Below, piece by piece: positions 29,288-39,038 of a DNA stretch of 64,000 bases. Each line of letters opens with the position of its first letter. Position 1 is the stretch's first letter. A program made the translations under genes and the position numbers. The stretch is from Glaciecola sp. 33A (lineage in GTDB: Bacteria > Pseudomonadota > Gammaproteobacteria > Enterobacterales > Alteromonadaceae), in assembly GCF_002836745.1 (NCBI RefSeq), contig NZ_PJAR01000030.1, positions 21,140-85,139 of the forward strand, given 5' to 3'. The notes under the pieces are model-generated. The model saw nothing but the letters and a program-made list of their open reading frames with translations, made no database searches and was not told the DNA's origin.

Positions 29288-29358
29288 TAGTTGATTGCCC
29301 GCACAGGGAAGTCATGCTCTTGACATTGAAGCGGATGCTTTTATAGCATCTACTTCCT

Positions 29359-29832
29359 TTATAGCAGCCACTGCTCGTCTATAGTAACAAACTCTGAACT
29401 GGCATTTATCAACGAATTAGCGGTTAAGTTACGCACCCCAAAAACGATTGTTTTGCAACTATACTGTTGTCGTGTTTTGGTCAGCAAGCGATCAAAATCA
29501 CCATCACCGGACAACAGAATAATCGTGTCAACATGAGGCGCAACCTCCAATATATCGATTGTAATACCAACATCCCAATCGCCTTTTGCAGAGCCATCAG
29601 AGCGCTGTATAAAAGGTTTGAGCTTTACGTCAAAACCAATATGACGCAGGGCACTTTGAAACTTTTGTTGCTGCGCGTCGCCGCGATCAATGGCATAAGC
29701 AAAGGCATTGACAATCTCATAATCATTCGCAATGGATTGCCAAAAGTGACGGTAATTAAAAGAGCGAGAAAATGTCTGTTTAGTGGTGTAGTAGATGTTT
29801 TGTACATCAACAAAAATAGCGGCTTTTTGCAC
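29359..29832 (-). CDS. NYN-domain (LabA/DUF88-like) protein
   Basis: The protein (157 residues from the proposed start) has the PIN-like NYN motifs: FVDVQNIYY with the first acidic residue and Asn, KGDWDVGITID in the middle, and LLSGDGDFDRLL. These acidic residues would bind a metal, as in single-strand RNA nucleases. I propose the GTG at 29832 (preceded by AAGGG) because the domain begins right there; the frame is open 17 codons further to another GTG. Substrate unknown. Confidence 0.78.
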   Translation of the reverse strand: MQKAAIFVDVQNIYYTTKQTFSRSFNYRHFWQSIANDYEIVNAFAYAIDRGDAQQQKFQSALRHIGFDVKLKPFIQRSDGSAKGDWDVGITIDILEVAPHVDTIILLSGDGDFDRLLTKTRQQYSCKTIVFGVRNLTANSLINASSEFVTIDEQWLL

Positions 29833-30126
29833 TTCAATGCCCTTTATAATAAGAAGAAATGACAACAAACCCAATAATAACACTAATCAGATTAAAACGT
29901 CTGACTAGGATAAAGTGGGTCATTTAAATGCCTATGCTTATTTCTCTTATACTGGGTTTTTAACCATAATAGTTTTTGCCACCTTATTATTACCTTCCAA
30001 TTTGATGCTAGTAATAAACAAGGGCTTATCAATATTTAGTAAGGTGGACAAAACACAAAATAGGCCAATAACTTGATTATTGAATGGAATGCTAAAAGTC
30101 TTTGTTGATGTATTAATATTGAGTAT

Positions 30127-30567
30127 TCAATTTTTCTGTGATCCTTCAAGTTCTCGCCACTCATCAAATCGTTTTTTAAAGACCGGCCCTAATTTATCAT
30201 ACGTCTCCCAGCTATCCTCTATGTGATAAAGAGTTTCAGCATCAGAGCCCACAGCAGTTTCGTAGTCAGAATAAAATGGGGAACTTTCGTCGTTATAATA
30301 ATACAAAGCGAAAAGGTTCCCTTGGGTATTGAGATCTTCATCAGTAAACTTTTCATCACAGTTGTCAACAAACCATGCTGCAGGTGATTGTTGTCTCGCC
30401 GCAAGCTCATTTAACGCGTCCGGAAATTCATCTAAATGTAAACTCCCAGCAAGGTCATTTAATAGACACCAAGTAATAAACATTGCTATATGGGTTGCCC
30501 CATTTATAGGTTCTAGGTCACTTGGGAAGTCACCTCCATAATGCCAAGACGCGTCATCATATTTCAC
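30127..30567 (-). CDS. DUF7832-like hypothetical protein
   Basis: The 146-residue acidic, soluble protein begins MKYDDASWHYGGDFP, a motif I associate with DUF7832 proteins, and has ATHIAMFITWCLLNDLAG and YYYNDESSPFYSDYE. It has no signal or membrane segment. Function is unknown. Related small proteins occur singly or next to toxin immunity genes, but no toxin gene is visible here. Confidence 0.6.
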   Translation of the reverse strand: MKYDDASWHYGGDFPSDLEPINGATHIAMFITWCLLNDLAGSLHLDEFPDALNELAARQQSPAAWFVDNCDEKFTDEDLNTQGNLFALYYYNDESSPFYSDYETAVGSDAETLYHIEDSWETYDKLGPVFKKRFDEWRELEGSQKN

Positions 30568-30676
30568 TAAATCCTCCTTGAGGGGTAACGCTTAGCTCAC
30601 CCAGGTAATAATTTGAAGGGTTTTTGAGATACTTTGCAAAAAAAGTGCAAAATTATGAGTCCGGTGTAGCGCTTGG

Positions 30677-31156
30677 TTATGCATCTGCTGCACCGCTAAA
30701 TCCTGCGCCAAAGACGAGTTTTGTCAGTGCCAACTGACTACGCAAGTAACCACTATATTTGGGTAGATAATCGCTGACGTCAGCGGTGCGGGAGTGATAG
30801 AAAATATGCATACTAACTGGAGGCAGAACGTAAGACTCTGGGTAGTTTTGGGTTGGGATAAACGCCATTCGGAGGAGTGGAGCAACTGCCAAAAAGCCAA
30901 CTAAGGGCAAGCCGCACGATCCACATGTACCTCGGCTCAGCGCTGGTGGGCGGCGGTATTTTTTGAACTGAATATTGTGGGCGTCGGGTAGTGATACGTT
31001 TTTTGCCCAGAGCAATGTTATGTCAGCGAACGGTGCGCTATAAACCGACTGGCAAATGGTGCAATGGCAAACGAACCTTGCAAACGGTCGACTGGTGATG
31101 CCTAACGCAGATTTTCCACAAGAACAGTTAAAGGTTTGGTTGGTCGATGTTGGCAC
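30677..31156 (-). CDS. GFA/CENP-V-family zinc protein
   Basis: The 159-residue protein has the three cysteine clusters of the GFA (glutathione-dependent formaldehyde-activating)/CENP-V fold: CSCGKSAL, CHCTICQ and GTCGSCG, which bind two zincs. The family name comes from a formaldehyde-glutathione enzyme, but most members have no proven activity. I chose the GTG at 31156, seven bases after AGGAG, over an ATG 26 codons upstream with no visible ribosome site. Transcribed alone. Confidence 0.78.
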   Translation of the reverse strand: MPTSTNQTFNCSCGKSALGITSRPFARFVCHCTICQSVYSAPFADITLLWAKNVSLPDAHNIQFKKYRRPPALSRGTCGSCGLPLVGFLAVAPLLRMAFIPTQNYPESYVLPPVSMHIFYHSRTADVSDYLPKYSGYLRSQLALTKLVFGAGFSGAADA

Positions 31157-31896
31157 GACTGATCTCCTAATGCATATGCCGCAAGCAACTGCAGCTGTAA
31201 TGGAGTTTGTTTTTGTGCGAGCATTTTTGCGCACGAAAACAAACGGAGTGTAAGCTGTCAGATTGACTTGCTTTGTTATGAGCCTTTGACATAAAACGCG
31301 CTCGTGGTTGGTTCTTTGTAAGATTGGCCCAAGGTATCTAATAACCCATGAGCGAGCTCGACGACCAAGCTTAACGTATCAAAGCACCCAAGACTTCATT
31401 GTGACCACGAAACATTGTCATTTCATAAACCCTCATAGTTAATTATTTTCAATAGCTTACCCTGTTTTTGATGAATATTTCTACCGTTTTCTGTGTGGTT
31501 ACAATGCATGCAAAGTAACCGCGCGTGCTATTTTTATATCTTTTCATGTTAAACAATGACCTAACGCAATTTAACCTGCAAATAGATGTTGTTACTATGC
31601 AGGCATTGTAATAACACCAACACATCTATCCCTAAGTACATAAATTATATGGCCTGTAGGACAATTTTCTCTCTTGTAAAACGTGGGTTACTGAACATGT
31701 TCAGTAACCACAATAATCTACGTTCTATTGATCAAGGACAAGGTAGCGACCGTTATTGTATGAGCTAAATTATTCACATTGTTTTACCATGAACGTACAA
31801 TTGTTTGCTTAAGATACGTCTACTTTGCGCGCTGCTACGCTGGCGTTATTAATAGAGCATAAATATCAAACCTTCACTTAAAATAAGAAACTGACT
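31157..31896. other. 740-base gene-poor stretch
   Basis: No convincing coding frame. It holds a perfect 24-bp palindrome at 31686-31709 and an imperfect hairpin-forming stretch at about 31584-31628. A promoter for the cytochrome b561 gene must lie near the right end. A 60-codon ATG frame at 31586-31768 looks like chance. Confidence 0.5.
31686..31709. repeat. Perfect 24-bp palindrome
   Basis: The left half GGTTACTGAACA is followed directly by its exact reverse complement. It could be an operator for a dimeric regulator or the relic of a mobile element. No adjacent regulator gene is visible. Confidence 0.85.
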
Positions 31897-32439
31897 ATGC
31901 CCCAAAACGCCTCTCACTACCCCAACGCCTTGATTATTTTGCATTGGTTAACTTTTATTTTAATTGTTCTATCGTATGCTTCTATTGAAGGGCGTGAGTT
32001 TTTTGAACGCGGCACGGATATGCGCGATAACGCCAAATATATTCACTTCGTCGTCGGTTTAAGTATTTTATTAACCACCTTCGCTAGGATCATGTTTCGC
32101 CTTACCAGCATCGTCCCCGCTGCATTATCGAGTGGCCCACAATGGGTAATCAAGGCGACTAAACTCGGTCACTCTCTGATCTATTTATTTTTATTGGTAA
32201 TGCCAATACTTGGTTGGCTAATAATCAGCGCAGAAGGTAAGTCAGTGGATATTTTTGGCATGACGGTTCCCTCGTTAATTGCAGAGGACCCCGAGTTAGG
32301 AAAGACGCTGGAAGAAATACACGAAACAATAGGTAAATTTGGTTATGCGCTGCTAGGTGGACATATGTTGATGGCGCTTTATCATCAGTATGTTTTGAAA
32401 CAACAACTATTCAATCGCATGAAAATAACTCGACGTTAA
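31897..32439 (+). CDS. Cytochrome b561 family protein
   Basis: The 180-residue protein has four membrane helices with histidines placed as in bacterial cytochrome b561: LHW near residue 16, YIHFVVG, LGHSLIYLF and the paired histidines in IHETIG and LGGHMLMALYH. It carries two b haems and moves electrons between quinols or superoxide and other carriers in the inner membrane. It stands alone, so the partner cannot be inferred. Confidence 0.88.
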   Translation: MPQNASHYPNALIILHWLTFILIVLSYASIEGREFFERGTDMRDNAKYIHFVVGLSILLTTFARIMFRLTSIVPAALSSGPQWVIKATKLGHSLIYLFLLVMPILGWLIISAEGKSVDIFGMTVPSLIAEDPELGKTLEEIHETIGKFGYALLGGHMLMALYHQYVLKQQLFNRMKITRR

Positions 32440-32648
32440 TTAGGTAGCCTTATACTCTGCACTATCCATACTAGCTGTCGAGCTGTTATTTAGTTTGATT
32501 CGTTGCTGATTGCTGAACCTCGGACAAATTTGTCTCTTGCCACTTACTAGTGTGCACACTCCTCCTGACTACCAACACAGAATAGTCAATTTGAACAAAT
32601 TTAGACATCCGCCAATATGCGTAAAAGAAAATGTCTCAAAAAACTATA

Positions 32649-33206
32649 TTATGGCATCACTTTCATAAATTCACTGAATTTCTGTTGTCCTTTGACGACC
32701 CATTCGGGCGTCGCTTCACCGGTGCCCGCATGAATTAAACCAGAATGTGACTGTATTACTTTTTCCAGCAATACGTACTGATCGTCAGTAATGTCGACGA
32801 AAAATATATGCTTGCCTTGCATAAGCAACTGTTGGAATTGTTTGAATTGATAATTAGGTACCTGTATACCAATAAAACCACCGATCCAAGTGCAAAAACC
32901 AAGTACCACTATGGATAAAAATGTAAACGGTAACCAACCTACTGAGGAAGTATGCCACTGAAACGTATAGGCTAACAATAACAAGAAGCTAGCGGCAGCA
33001 ATACCTGCGGCGGCGCCGAGTCGTGTAGACCTCACGACATCTTGTTTCAACACGGCTTCAATAGCATGTAAATGATATTTTTCTACTTCAGCGTCATTGG
33101 CGCTTAATACATGAATTTGCGGGGTAAATAGTCCTTCAAACTTTAACTCTTGTTCAACCAATTTAAGGTCTGCTAGGTCACTGCTGATATAATACTGACG
33201 CTTCAT
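32649..33206 (-). CDS. Membrane protein of unknown function
   Basis: The protein (185 residues) has a cytoplasmic N-terminal part starting MKRQYYISSDLADLKLVEQEL, two membrane helices at about 65-85 and 93-118 (the second glycine-rich), and a C-terminal stretch HIFFVDITDDQYVLLEKVI resembling stress-protein or general permuted repeats that handle small ligands. I chose the ATG at 33206, with GGGAG upstream; the frame opens nine codons earlier. No assigned family is certain. Confidence 0.55.
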   Translation of the reverse strand: MKRQYYISSDLADLKLVEQELKFEGLFTPQIHVLSANDAEVEKYHLHAIEAVLKQDVVRSTRLGAAAGIAAASFLLLLAYTFQWHTSSVGWLPFTFLSIVVLGFCTWIGGFIGIQVPNYQFKQFQQLLMQGKHIFFVDITDDQYVLLEKVIQSHSGLIHAGTGEATPEWVVKGQQKFSEFMKVMP

Positions 33207-33388
33207 TCGCTTTCTCCCAGTAAGGTTAGGCAACTCAGAAACCTGTAGTTAGATCTCTGATGAATAGTATAGTACTAAATTGCATTAAGTCGAACTTCGA
33301 TGTAGTAGACTGCAATTGGGACATATGTAATCTACTGTAGAATGCGAGCATAATAACGATGACAGATGTGTACTTGAGGTAACCCAGT

Positions 33389-34894
33389 TTGGATAAAAAC
33401 CAACTTATACCCGTTTCGGATATAGAACGACTTAAACAACAAATAGACCTTGAGAAAAATGCTCGAGAGCTTGCCGAGCGTCAATTAGAGGTGTACTCAA
33501 GAGAAATTCACTTAGCTAATAAGTGCTTAAAAAAATCACTAAATGACACGAAAAAAAAACAAGCTGAAATTGAGTATCTCACCGAAGCGTCCTATGATTT
33601 CTCTTCAAAGTTAAACCTAATTGACATTTTGCAAAACACCGTGTCACTTACTGGCAAGTTTTTTAATGCTGAGTATGGTATTAAAGCCGTTTTTAGTAAG
33701 GGGAAATTAAAAAGTGGCTCTAAAGCAATAATTTGGTCTTCCAATAATGGTTGGGGAGAAAATCACGAACTTCAATCATTCTTTTTTAAACATCTACCAC
33801 TTGAGCGTCTCCCTTCAGACCGATATTATGCCGCCCCTCATTGGTTTATCACACCGCTCAATGAAGAGGATGCAGTTGGCGAGCAAAACTTTCAATGGAT
33901 TATCTACATAAATCTTCAGTTAGAAAGCAATAATTCGGTGTGGATTGCTTTCCTAAGCAAAATCGAATCCCTTGATGAAGAGGCATTGCACATACTAGAA
34001 GTTGCAAAAGGTCACTTGCTAAGTGGAATTAGACAACACTTATCCGATGAAACAATCGCTCTGCGAAATACACAACTTCAAGAAACCGCAGATCATCTGC
34101 AAAACACACAAAAACAATTAATTCAATCCGAGAAGATGGCATCATTAGGGCAACTTGCTGCGGGGGTGGCTCATGAAATAAATAATCCCATCGGATATAT
34201 TCGATCTAACTTGCAAACACTCAACGATTATATAAAGGAATTTAAACTTTCTTTTAAATTGTTGGAAGAAAAAATATATCTAAACGGCAGTTTATCTAAA
34301 CAAGAGTTCAATGAAACAGTAAAGAAAAAAGAGATGGATTTTTTATTAGCCGATGCCGAACTAATCGTGAAGTCAAATCAAGACGGCATTCAAAGGATTA
34401 AAGAAATTGTTGTAGGACTAAAATCATTTTCACATACCGGTGACGATAACCTCAAACAAATATCAATTTATGAGTGCGTAAATAACGCTCTGAGCATGGT
34501 TGCAAATGAATTTAAATACCAACACCAAGTAATTAATGAACTGCAAACGACACTTCCCAAGGTATTAAATAATTACGGAAAACTGCAACAAGTATTTGTT
34601 AACTTGTTAATAAACTCCGCGCATGCGATGCCAGAGGGAGGTACAATGAGGATCCACAGTGAGTTACATAAACACTATTTATTAATTCATGTTGAAGACA
34701 ATGGAATTGGTATGGATGAGAAAACTAAAAGCCAAATTTTCAATCCATTTTTCACCACTAAACCGGTAGGTAAAGGCACTGGCTTAGGACTCAGCGTAAG
34801 CTATGCAATCTTAGAAACACAAAACATTAGTATCGAAGTTAAATCAGAATTGGGGAAAGGTACCCGTTTTACGCTTGGCTTCCGTCTAGATTAA
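33389..34894 (+). CDS. Soluble histidine kinase with GAF-like input
   Basis: The 501-residue protein has no membrane segment. It starts with a coiled coil (about 1-60) followed by a GAF-like domain (70-210), a second coil, a HisKA domain with His262 in [12 protein letters not shown] and an ATPase domain with [16 protein letters not shown] and GTGLGLSVS. The start is a TTG at 33389 with GAGG upstream. The sigma-54 activator starts 175 bases downstream on the same strand, so it is the probable partner. The kinase half resembles the one at 14411-16087. Confidence 0.86.
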   Translation: MDKNQLIPVSDIERLKQQIDLEKNARELAERQLEVYSREIHLANKCLKKSLNDTKKKQAEIEYLTEASYDFSSKLNLIDILQNTVSLTGKFFNAEYGIKAVFSKGKLKSGSKAIIWSSNNGWGENHELQSFFFKHLPLERLPSDRYYAAPHWFITPLNEEDAVGEQNFQWIIYINLQLESNNSVWIAFLSKIESLDEEALHILEVAKGHLLSGIRQHLSDETIALRNTQLQETADHLQNTQKQLIQSEKMASLGQLAAGVAHEINNPIGYIRSNLQTLNDYIKEFKLSFKLLEEKIYLNGSLSKQEFNETVKKKEMDFLLADAELIVKSNQDGIQRIKEIVVGLKSFSHTGDDNLKQISIYECVNNALSMVANEFKYQHQVINELQTTLPKVLNNYGKLQQVFVNLLINSAHAMPEGGTMRIHSELHKHYLLIHVEDNGIGMDEKTKSQIFNPFFTTKPVGKGTGLGLSVSYAILETQNISIEVKSELGKGTRFTLGFRLD

Positions 34895-35069
34895 TATATT
34901 GTATGTGAGCTCGATAGAGCTTTTACAATTAGTCTCAAAAACCACATATCGCGAATTTTGCAGCTGACGCAATTTTTTATGATAAATTAACGCTTATTAT
35001 ATATAAATTAAAGCCACCAACAATTGTGCGAAGCTGACAAAAGGCTTCTGACTAAGTGGAAGGTAAAAG

Positions 35070-36533
35070 ATGAATAGCGAATCAAAAGGCAGCATTCTAT
35101 TTGTTGATGATGAAATCAATATATTGGACGCGTTAACGCGGTCAGTTAGAGGTCTAAACTTAAAGGTTCATAGCGCCAACTCAGCCAAAGAGGGGATCGC
35201 TATTCTAGAACAAAAAGACATCGATATTGTGATATCTGACAAGAATATGCCCGGTATGGGAGGCAATGAATTTCTCCAGGAGGTGGCACGCCGTTGGCCA
35301 GAGACAGTAAGAATAATGCTCACCGCCTACACTGAACTAGATGCGGTGATGGATGCAATTAACACTGGTCGAGTATGGAGTTTCATGCAAAAACCGTGGA
35401 ACAATGACGAGTTAATAATTACCATCCAACAGGCTATTAATTATAGTGAAATATTGGCAGAACGCAGTTTATTGCGCCGCACATTGGAGCAATGGCAATC
35501 TAGGCGAAAACATAGTTTCATGAATTTTATTGGGCAATCAACGCCAATGCAGTTCGTTTATGATTCAGTCGAACGATGTGCGCAAAGTCATGCTTCAGTT
35601 TTTATTACTGGCCCAAGCGGCTCAGGTAAAGAGCTTGTTGCCGATGCTATACATAAATTAAGTCCGCGTAAGAACATGACTCTTGTGAGCTTAAATTGTG
35701 CTGCAATTCCCCGTGAGCTAATGGAATCTGAAATTTTTGGCCACGTTAAAGGGGCGTTTTCAGGAGCAGCATCGAATCGTGAAGGTGCAGCACAAAGAGC
35801 CGATAAAGGTATACTTTTCTTAGATGAAATAGGTGAGATGGATATCGCTTTGCAAGCTAAAATATTACGATTTGTGCAAACGGGTACCTTTCAAAAAGTA
35901 GGTAGCAACAAGGTAGAAAAAGTAGACATTCGTTTTCTAAGTGCGACCAACCGCGAGCCTTATGAAGCTATAGAGAAAGGAATGTTACGCGAAGATCTTT
36001 ATTATCGACTGAATGTTATATCTATTAACTTACCGCCTTTAAATGAACGCGAACAAGACAGTATTCAGATAGCCCACTTCTTTTTGCAGCATTTTAGCGA
36101 GCTAGAAAACAAGATATTTGTTGGCTTATCATCTGACGCTCAGAAATTAATTCAAAATTATGATTGGCCAGGAAATGTCCGCCAACTCGAAAATACAATT
36201 CACAGTGCAATAGTAATGTCCGAAGGTCCTCTGCTCACTGCGAAAATTATTATCCGTCAGTTGAGGTTGTCAGACCAAAAAGTGCATGAAATTAACAATA
36301 AAAAAAAACCAGTGCCCGTGATGCCAGGATCCGATTTAAATCACTCCGCAGTTCCTCACACTCCTGATGAGCTGTTCACCGGTATTGAGGGTATTAGAAG
36401 CCTTGCTGAAGTCGAAAGGGCTGCTATCGAACACGCAATTGCAGCATGCGACGATAACGTGGTTAAAGCCGCAGGATTACTGGAAGTAAGCCCTTCTACT
36501 CTATACCGTAAGGTTCAGCAATGGCAAGATTAA
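35070..36533 (+). CDS. Sigma-54-dependent response regulator (NtrC type)
   Basis: The 487-residue protein has a receiver (Asp57 in ISDKNMPGMGG, switch lysine in MQKPWNND), a AAA+ domain with Walker A GPSGSGKE at 181-188 and ILFLDEIGEMD as Walker B, and a Fis-type helix-turn-helix at the C terminus (AAGLLEVSPSTLYRKVQ). The sigma-54 contact loop reads GAFSGA (228-233) instead of GAFTGA, a Ser-for-Thr change seen in some activators. It should activate sigma-54 promoters from upstream sites. The adjacent kinase at 33389 is the likely phosphodonor. It is the best local candidate to bind the TTTGC-WWW-GCAAA dyads in this region. Confidence 0.9.
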   Translation: MNSESKGSILFVDDEINILDALTRSVRGLNLKVHSANSAKEGIAILEQKDIDIVISDKNMPGMGGNEFLQEVARRWPETVRIMLTAYTELDAVMDAINTGRVWSFMQKPWNNDELIITIQQAINYSEILAERSLLRRTLEQWQSRRKHSFMNFIGQSTPMQFVYDSVERCAQSHASVFITGPSGSGKELVADAIHKLSPRKNMTLVSLNCAAIPRELMESEIFGHVKGAFSGAASNREGAAQRADKGILFLDEIGEMDIALQAKILRFVQTGTFQKVGSNKVEKVDIRFLSATNREPYEAIEKGMLREDLYYRLNVISINLPPLNEREQDSIQIAHFFLQHFSELENKIFVGLSSDAQKLIQNYDWPGNVRQLENTIHSAIVMSEGPLLTAKIIIRQLRLSDQKVHEINNKKKPVPVMPGSDLNHSAVPHTPDELFTGIEGIRSLAEVERAAIEHAIAACDDNVVKAAGLLEVSPSTLYRKVQQWQD

Positions 36534-36596
36534 TGAAATAGTGTTTCGGTCTGCTTTGTATTAAAAAAACAAGTCTCATTTCTACTCTAGTAATCG

Positions 36597-36634
36597 TTCG
36601 CAAGTTGCAAAGCAATTGCTTTGCAACTTGCGAA
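36597..36634. promoter_or_regulatory. Perfect 38-bp palindrome with two TTGC-WWW-GCAA dyads
   Basis: The left half TTCGCAAGTTGCAAAGCAA is followed by its exact reverse complement. It contains TTGCAAAGCAA (36605-36615) and TTGCTTTGCAA (36616-36626). It lies between the sigma-54 activator and the flippase gene. It could be an activator site or a terminator hairpin, though no U-run follows. Confidence 0.7.
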
Positions 36635-36695
36635 ATTCAAATGTAAAAATCCATATTTTATTATGTAAATCATAGTTTTAAATTAATATAAAAAG

Positions 36696-36711
36696 TGGAT
36701 CAATTTTTGAA
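36696..36711 (+). promoter_or_regulatory. Weak sigma-54-like promoter for the flippase gene
   Basis: TGGATCAATTTTTGAA has TGG and TTG at sigma-54 spacing, but the -12 C is A, so the match is poor. It lies about 62 bases after the 38-bp palindrome. Confidence 0.25.
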
Positions 36712-36748
36712 TATACCATTTAACAAGGCTATTTGTTAGGTGGCATAA

Positions 36749-38023
36749 TTGAAACTACCAGTACTGCAATTTGAAAATAAGCGCTTATTAAGCAACGTCA
36801 GTTGGTTATTGGGTTCAGAAATCGCAGCTAAATTCTCGCGACTTTTTGTTATATTGATTTTGGCAGCACAACTCAGTGCAATAGAATATGGCACCATCAT
36901 GCTGGCACTTGCTTGTCATGAAGTGTTAAAACTAGTACTGCGCTCCGGTGCAGGCTCTCAAATTGTCCAATGCAATGAATCTCAATTATCTGAATTTGTA
37001 AGAAATGGCGCTGTATTACAATGGCTTATTTGCTTGTCACTTGCTGCCTTTCAAGTCGCTTTAGCCTTCCCCATTGCGATTTTTTACGATAATTCGGAAC
37101 TCTCAAAATTGCTTATCTTGATGGCACTTGCATACATACCTTACCCTTTAGTTAGCGTTAAGGTATTTTTGTTACACCGAGCCAGCAAAATGCGCTATTA
37201 CAGTATTTGTAATGCGCTGTGTATTTTGGCAGAAAATATCAGTATTGGCATTTTTGCGCTACTCGATTTCGGAATTATGTCCGTAGTTTATGGCAAATGG
37301 GTATTTGTTGTTTTATGGCTTAGTCTATTCGCTTTCGCGCCGGTTAAGAATTATGGGATTGGATTTAACAAACCTATTTTTTTATCATTAATTAAGAGCT
37401 CAGGACAACTGCTGTCTACCGAACTCATAAGAGCACTGCGGCTTCAATTGGATGTTTTAATTGGCGCACGCCTTTTAAGTCCCGAATTATTTGGTGTTTA
37501 CAGTTTCGCTAAAAGTGCAGGGGTCGGTTTAAGCCAATCGCTTAACAATGCGTTTAATTCCGGACTGTATCCTTATCTATGCAATAAGCATCGACAAGAC
37601 ACCTTGCCCAACGTCACACTGAAAATATATGCGTTTGCATCTTTTGTTGCATTCACTTTTATTTTGCAGGCTATCGCCGTGCCGTTTTATGTTCCTATTT
37701 TATTTGAACAACAATGGCAGCAGAGTTATTCAACCGTTGCCTTTTTATGTTGTTCTGCTTTACCTGCTATTTACATAGATACCCATTGCAACATCTTACG
37801 GGCTAAAGCTAAGTACCAATATGAAATGTATGTTCGTATCTTTTGCTTAGCAGCAAGCGCCATTGGTCTATTTTTGTTCAACGCAAACACACCCATCGAT
37901 TTTGCACTCAGCGTACTGATAATGAGTGCAGTATGTCTTTTAGTTTTGCTCATTCAGCCCTGTTTTTTCGGTTGTATCTCAATCATCAAGTTTTTGTCCT
38001 TGAGGAGTCATTCCAATGAATAA
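36749..38023 (+). CDS. Oligosaccharide flippase (Wzx-like)
   Basis: The 424-residue protein is almost wholly membrane helices (about 12-14), with a first block LSNVSWLLGSEIAAKFSRLFVI typical of the MATE/MVF polysaccharide-flippase family. It would move undecaprenyl-linked repeat units across the inner membrane. The TTG start at 36749 has AGGTGG upstream. It overlaps the following GT2 gene by 8 bases. The Wzy, Wza and Wzz partners lie 15-19 kb to the right on the other strand. Confidence 0.85.
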   Translation: MKLPVLQFENKRLLSNVSWLLGSEIAAKFSRLFVILILAAQLSAIEYGTIMLALACHEVLKLVLRSGAGSQIVQCNESQLSEFVRNGAVLQWLICLSLAAFQVALAFPIAIFYDNSELSKLLILMALAYIPYPLVSVKVFLLHRASKMRYYSICNALCILAENISIGIFALLDFGIMSVVYGKWVFVVLWLSLFAFAPVKNYGIGFNKPIFLSLIKSSGQLLSTELIRALRLQLDVLIGARLLSPELFGVYSFAKSAGVGLSQSLNNAFNSGLYPYLCNKHRQDTLPNVTLKIYAFASFVAFTFILQAIAVPFYVPILFEQQWQQSYSTVAFLCCSALPAIYIDTHCNILRAKAKYQYEMYVRIFCLAASAIGLFLFNANTPIDFALSVLIMSAVCLLVLLIQPCFFGCISIIKFLSLRSHSNE

Positions 38024-39038
38024 GCTACCCTTACCCATGGTCACCGTCGTTATTCCTATGTTTAATGTAGAAAAATACATTGAGAGATGCATTATTTCTG
38101 TATTAGAACAGACCTTTAAAAACTTTGAGGTGATCTGTGTTGATGACGGTTGCTCTGACAATACTCTGCATATTCTCAAGCAGTTTACGGATCCTCGCAT
38201 CAGATTAATAAAACAGCAAAATAGAGGGTTGGCGGGTGCTCGAAATACGGGTATTCAGGCGGCTAAAGGGATTTACATTGCATTACTTGATTCAGATGAT
38301 TGTTGGGCAAGTCAAAAACTAACTGAACATGTGGCACATCTTAATGGCAATCCTCAAGTTGGCGTCAGTTATTGTCCTTCACTGTTTATAGATGAAAAGG
38401 GTAATATGACTGGCACGGGACAATTTCCTAAGTTAACAAAAATTGATTTTAGAGACATCCTATGTCGCAATCCAATAGGAAATGGTTCAGCGGCCGTTAT
38501 TCGAAGAAGACTTTTAACAGATATTTCAACTACACACCAAGAACAAGGCCGTAGATATTATTTTGATGAAACATTGCGACAATCTGAAGATATTGAGCTT
38601 TGGGTCCGAATTGCGTTATCAAACAAATGGAAATTTGAGGGTATCTCAACACCACTCACATATTATAGAATAAATGGGGGTGGCTTATCCGCAGATTTAC
38701 AAAAACAGTTTGCAAGTTGGACCTTAGCTATGAGTAAAAATGAGCAGACTAATATTCAATTATTCAATCAATTATTACCTCTAGCAAGAGCTTACCAGTT
38801 GAGGTACTTAGCTCGTCGAGCAATTCATTCAAGAGACAGCTATCAGGCCATAAAGTTGATTCATAGAGCATTATTCGAACAGCCACGAATTTTATTTGAA
38901 GAACCCAAGCGGACAATAGCAACCTATGCGTGCGCATTATTATCTTTATTACCTCGTTCACTTTATAGTCGCTTGGAATCGCTAGCGATGAAGTGGATAG
39001 GGCAACGACAAACCGCTGTGGATATTAAGGAAATTTAA
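38016..39038 (+). CDS. Glycosyltransferase family 2
   Basis: The 340-residue protein has a GT-A fold: VTVVIPMFNVEKYIERCI at the N terminus, VDDGCSDNT and LLDSDDCW (the DxD metal site). It would transfer a sugar to the growing lipid-linked repeat unit at the inner membrane. It overlaps the flippase gene, so both belong to the same unit. Donor and acceptor are unknown. Confidence 0.88.
   Translation: MNKLPLPMVTVVIPMFNVEKYIERCIISVLEQTFKNFEVICVDDGCSDNTLHILKQFTDPRIRLIKQQNRGLAGARNTGIQAAKGIYIALLDSDDCWASQKLTEHVAHLNGNPQVGVSYCPSLFIDEKGNMTGTGQFPKLTKIDFRDILCRNPIGNGSAAVIRRRLLTDISTTHQEQGRRYYFDETLRQSEDIELWVRIALSNKWKFEGISTPLTYYRINGGGLSADLQKQFASWTLAMSKNEQTNIQLFNQLLPLARAYQLRYLARRAIHSRDSYQAIKLIHRALFEQPRILFEEPKRTIATYACALLSLLPRSLYSRLESLAMKWIGQRQTAVDIKEI

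Noticed and set aside
29328..29356. GAAG...GATGCT-TTTAT-AGCATC...CTTC hairpin between convergent genes
   Set aside because: No U-run follows on either strand, and the stem has internal mismatches, so I do not call it a terminator.
31586..31768. 60-codon ATG frame spanning the 24-bp palindrome
   Set aside because: Codon use looks random and there is no family resemblance; likely chance.
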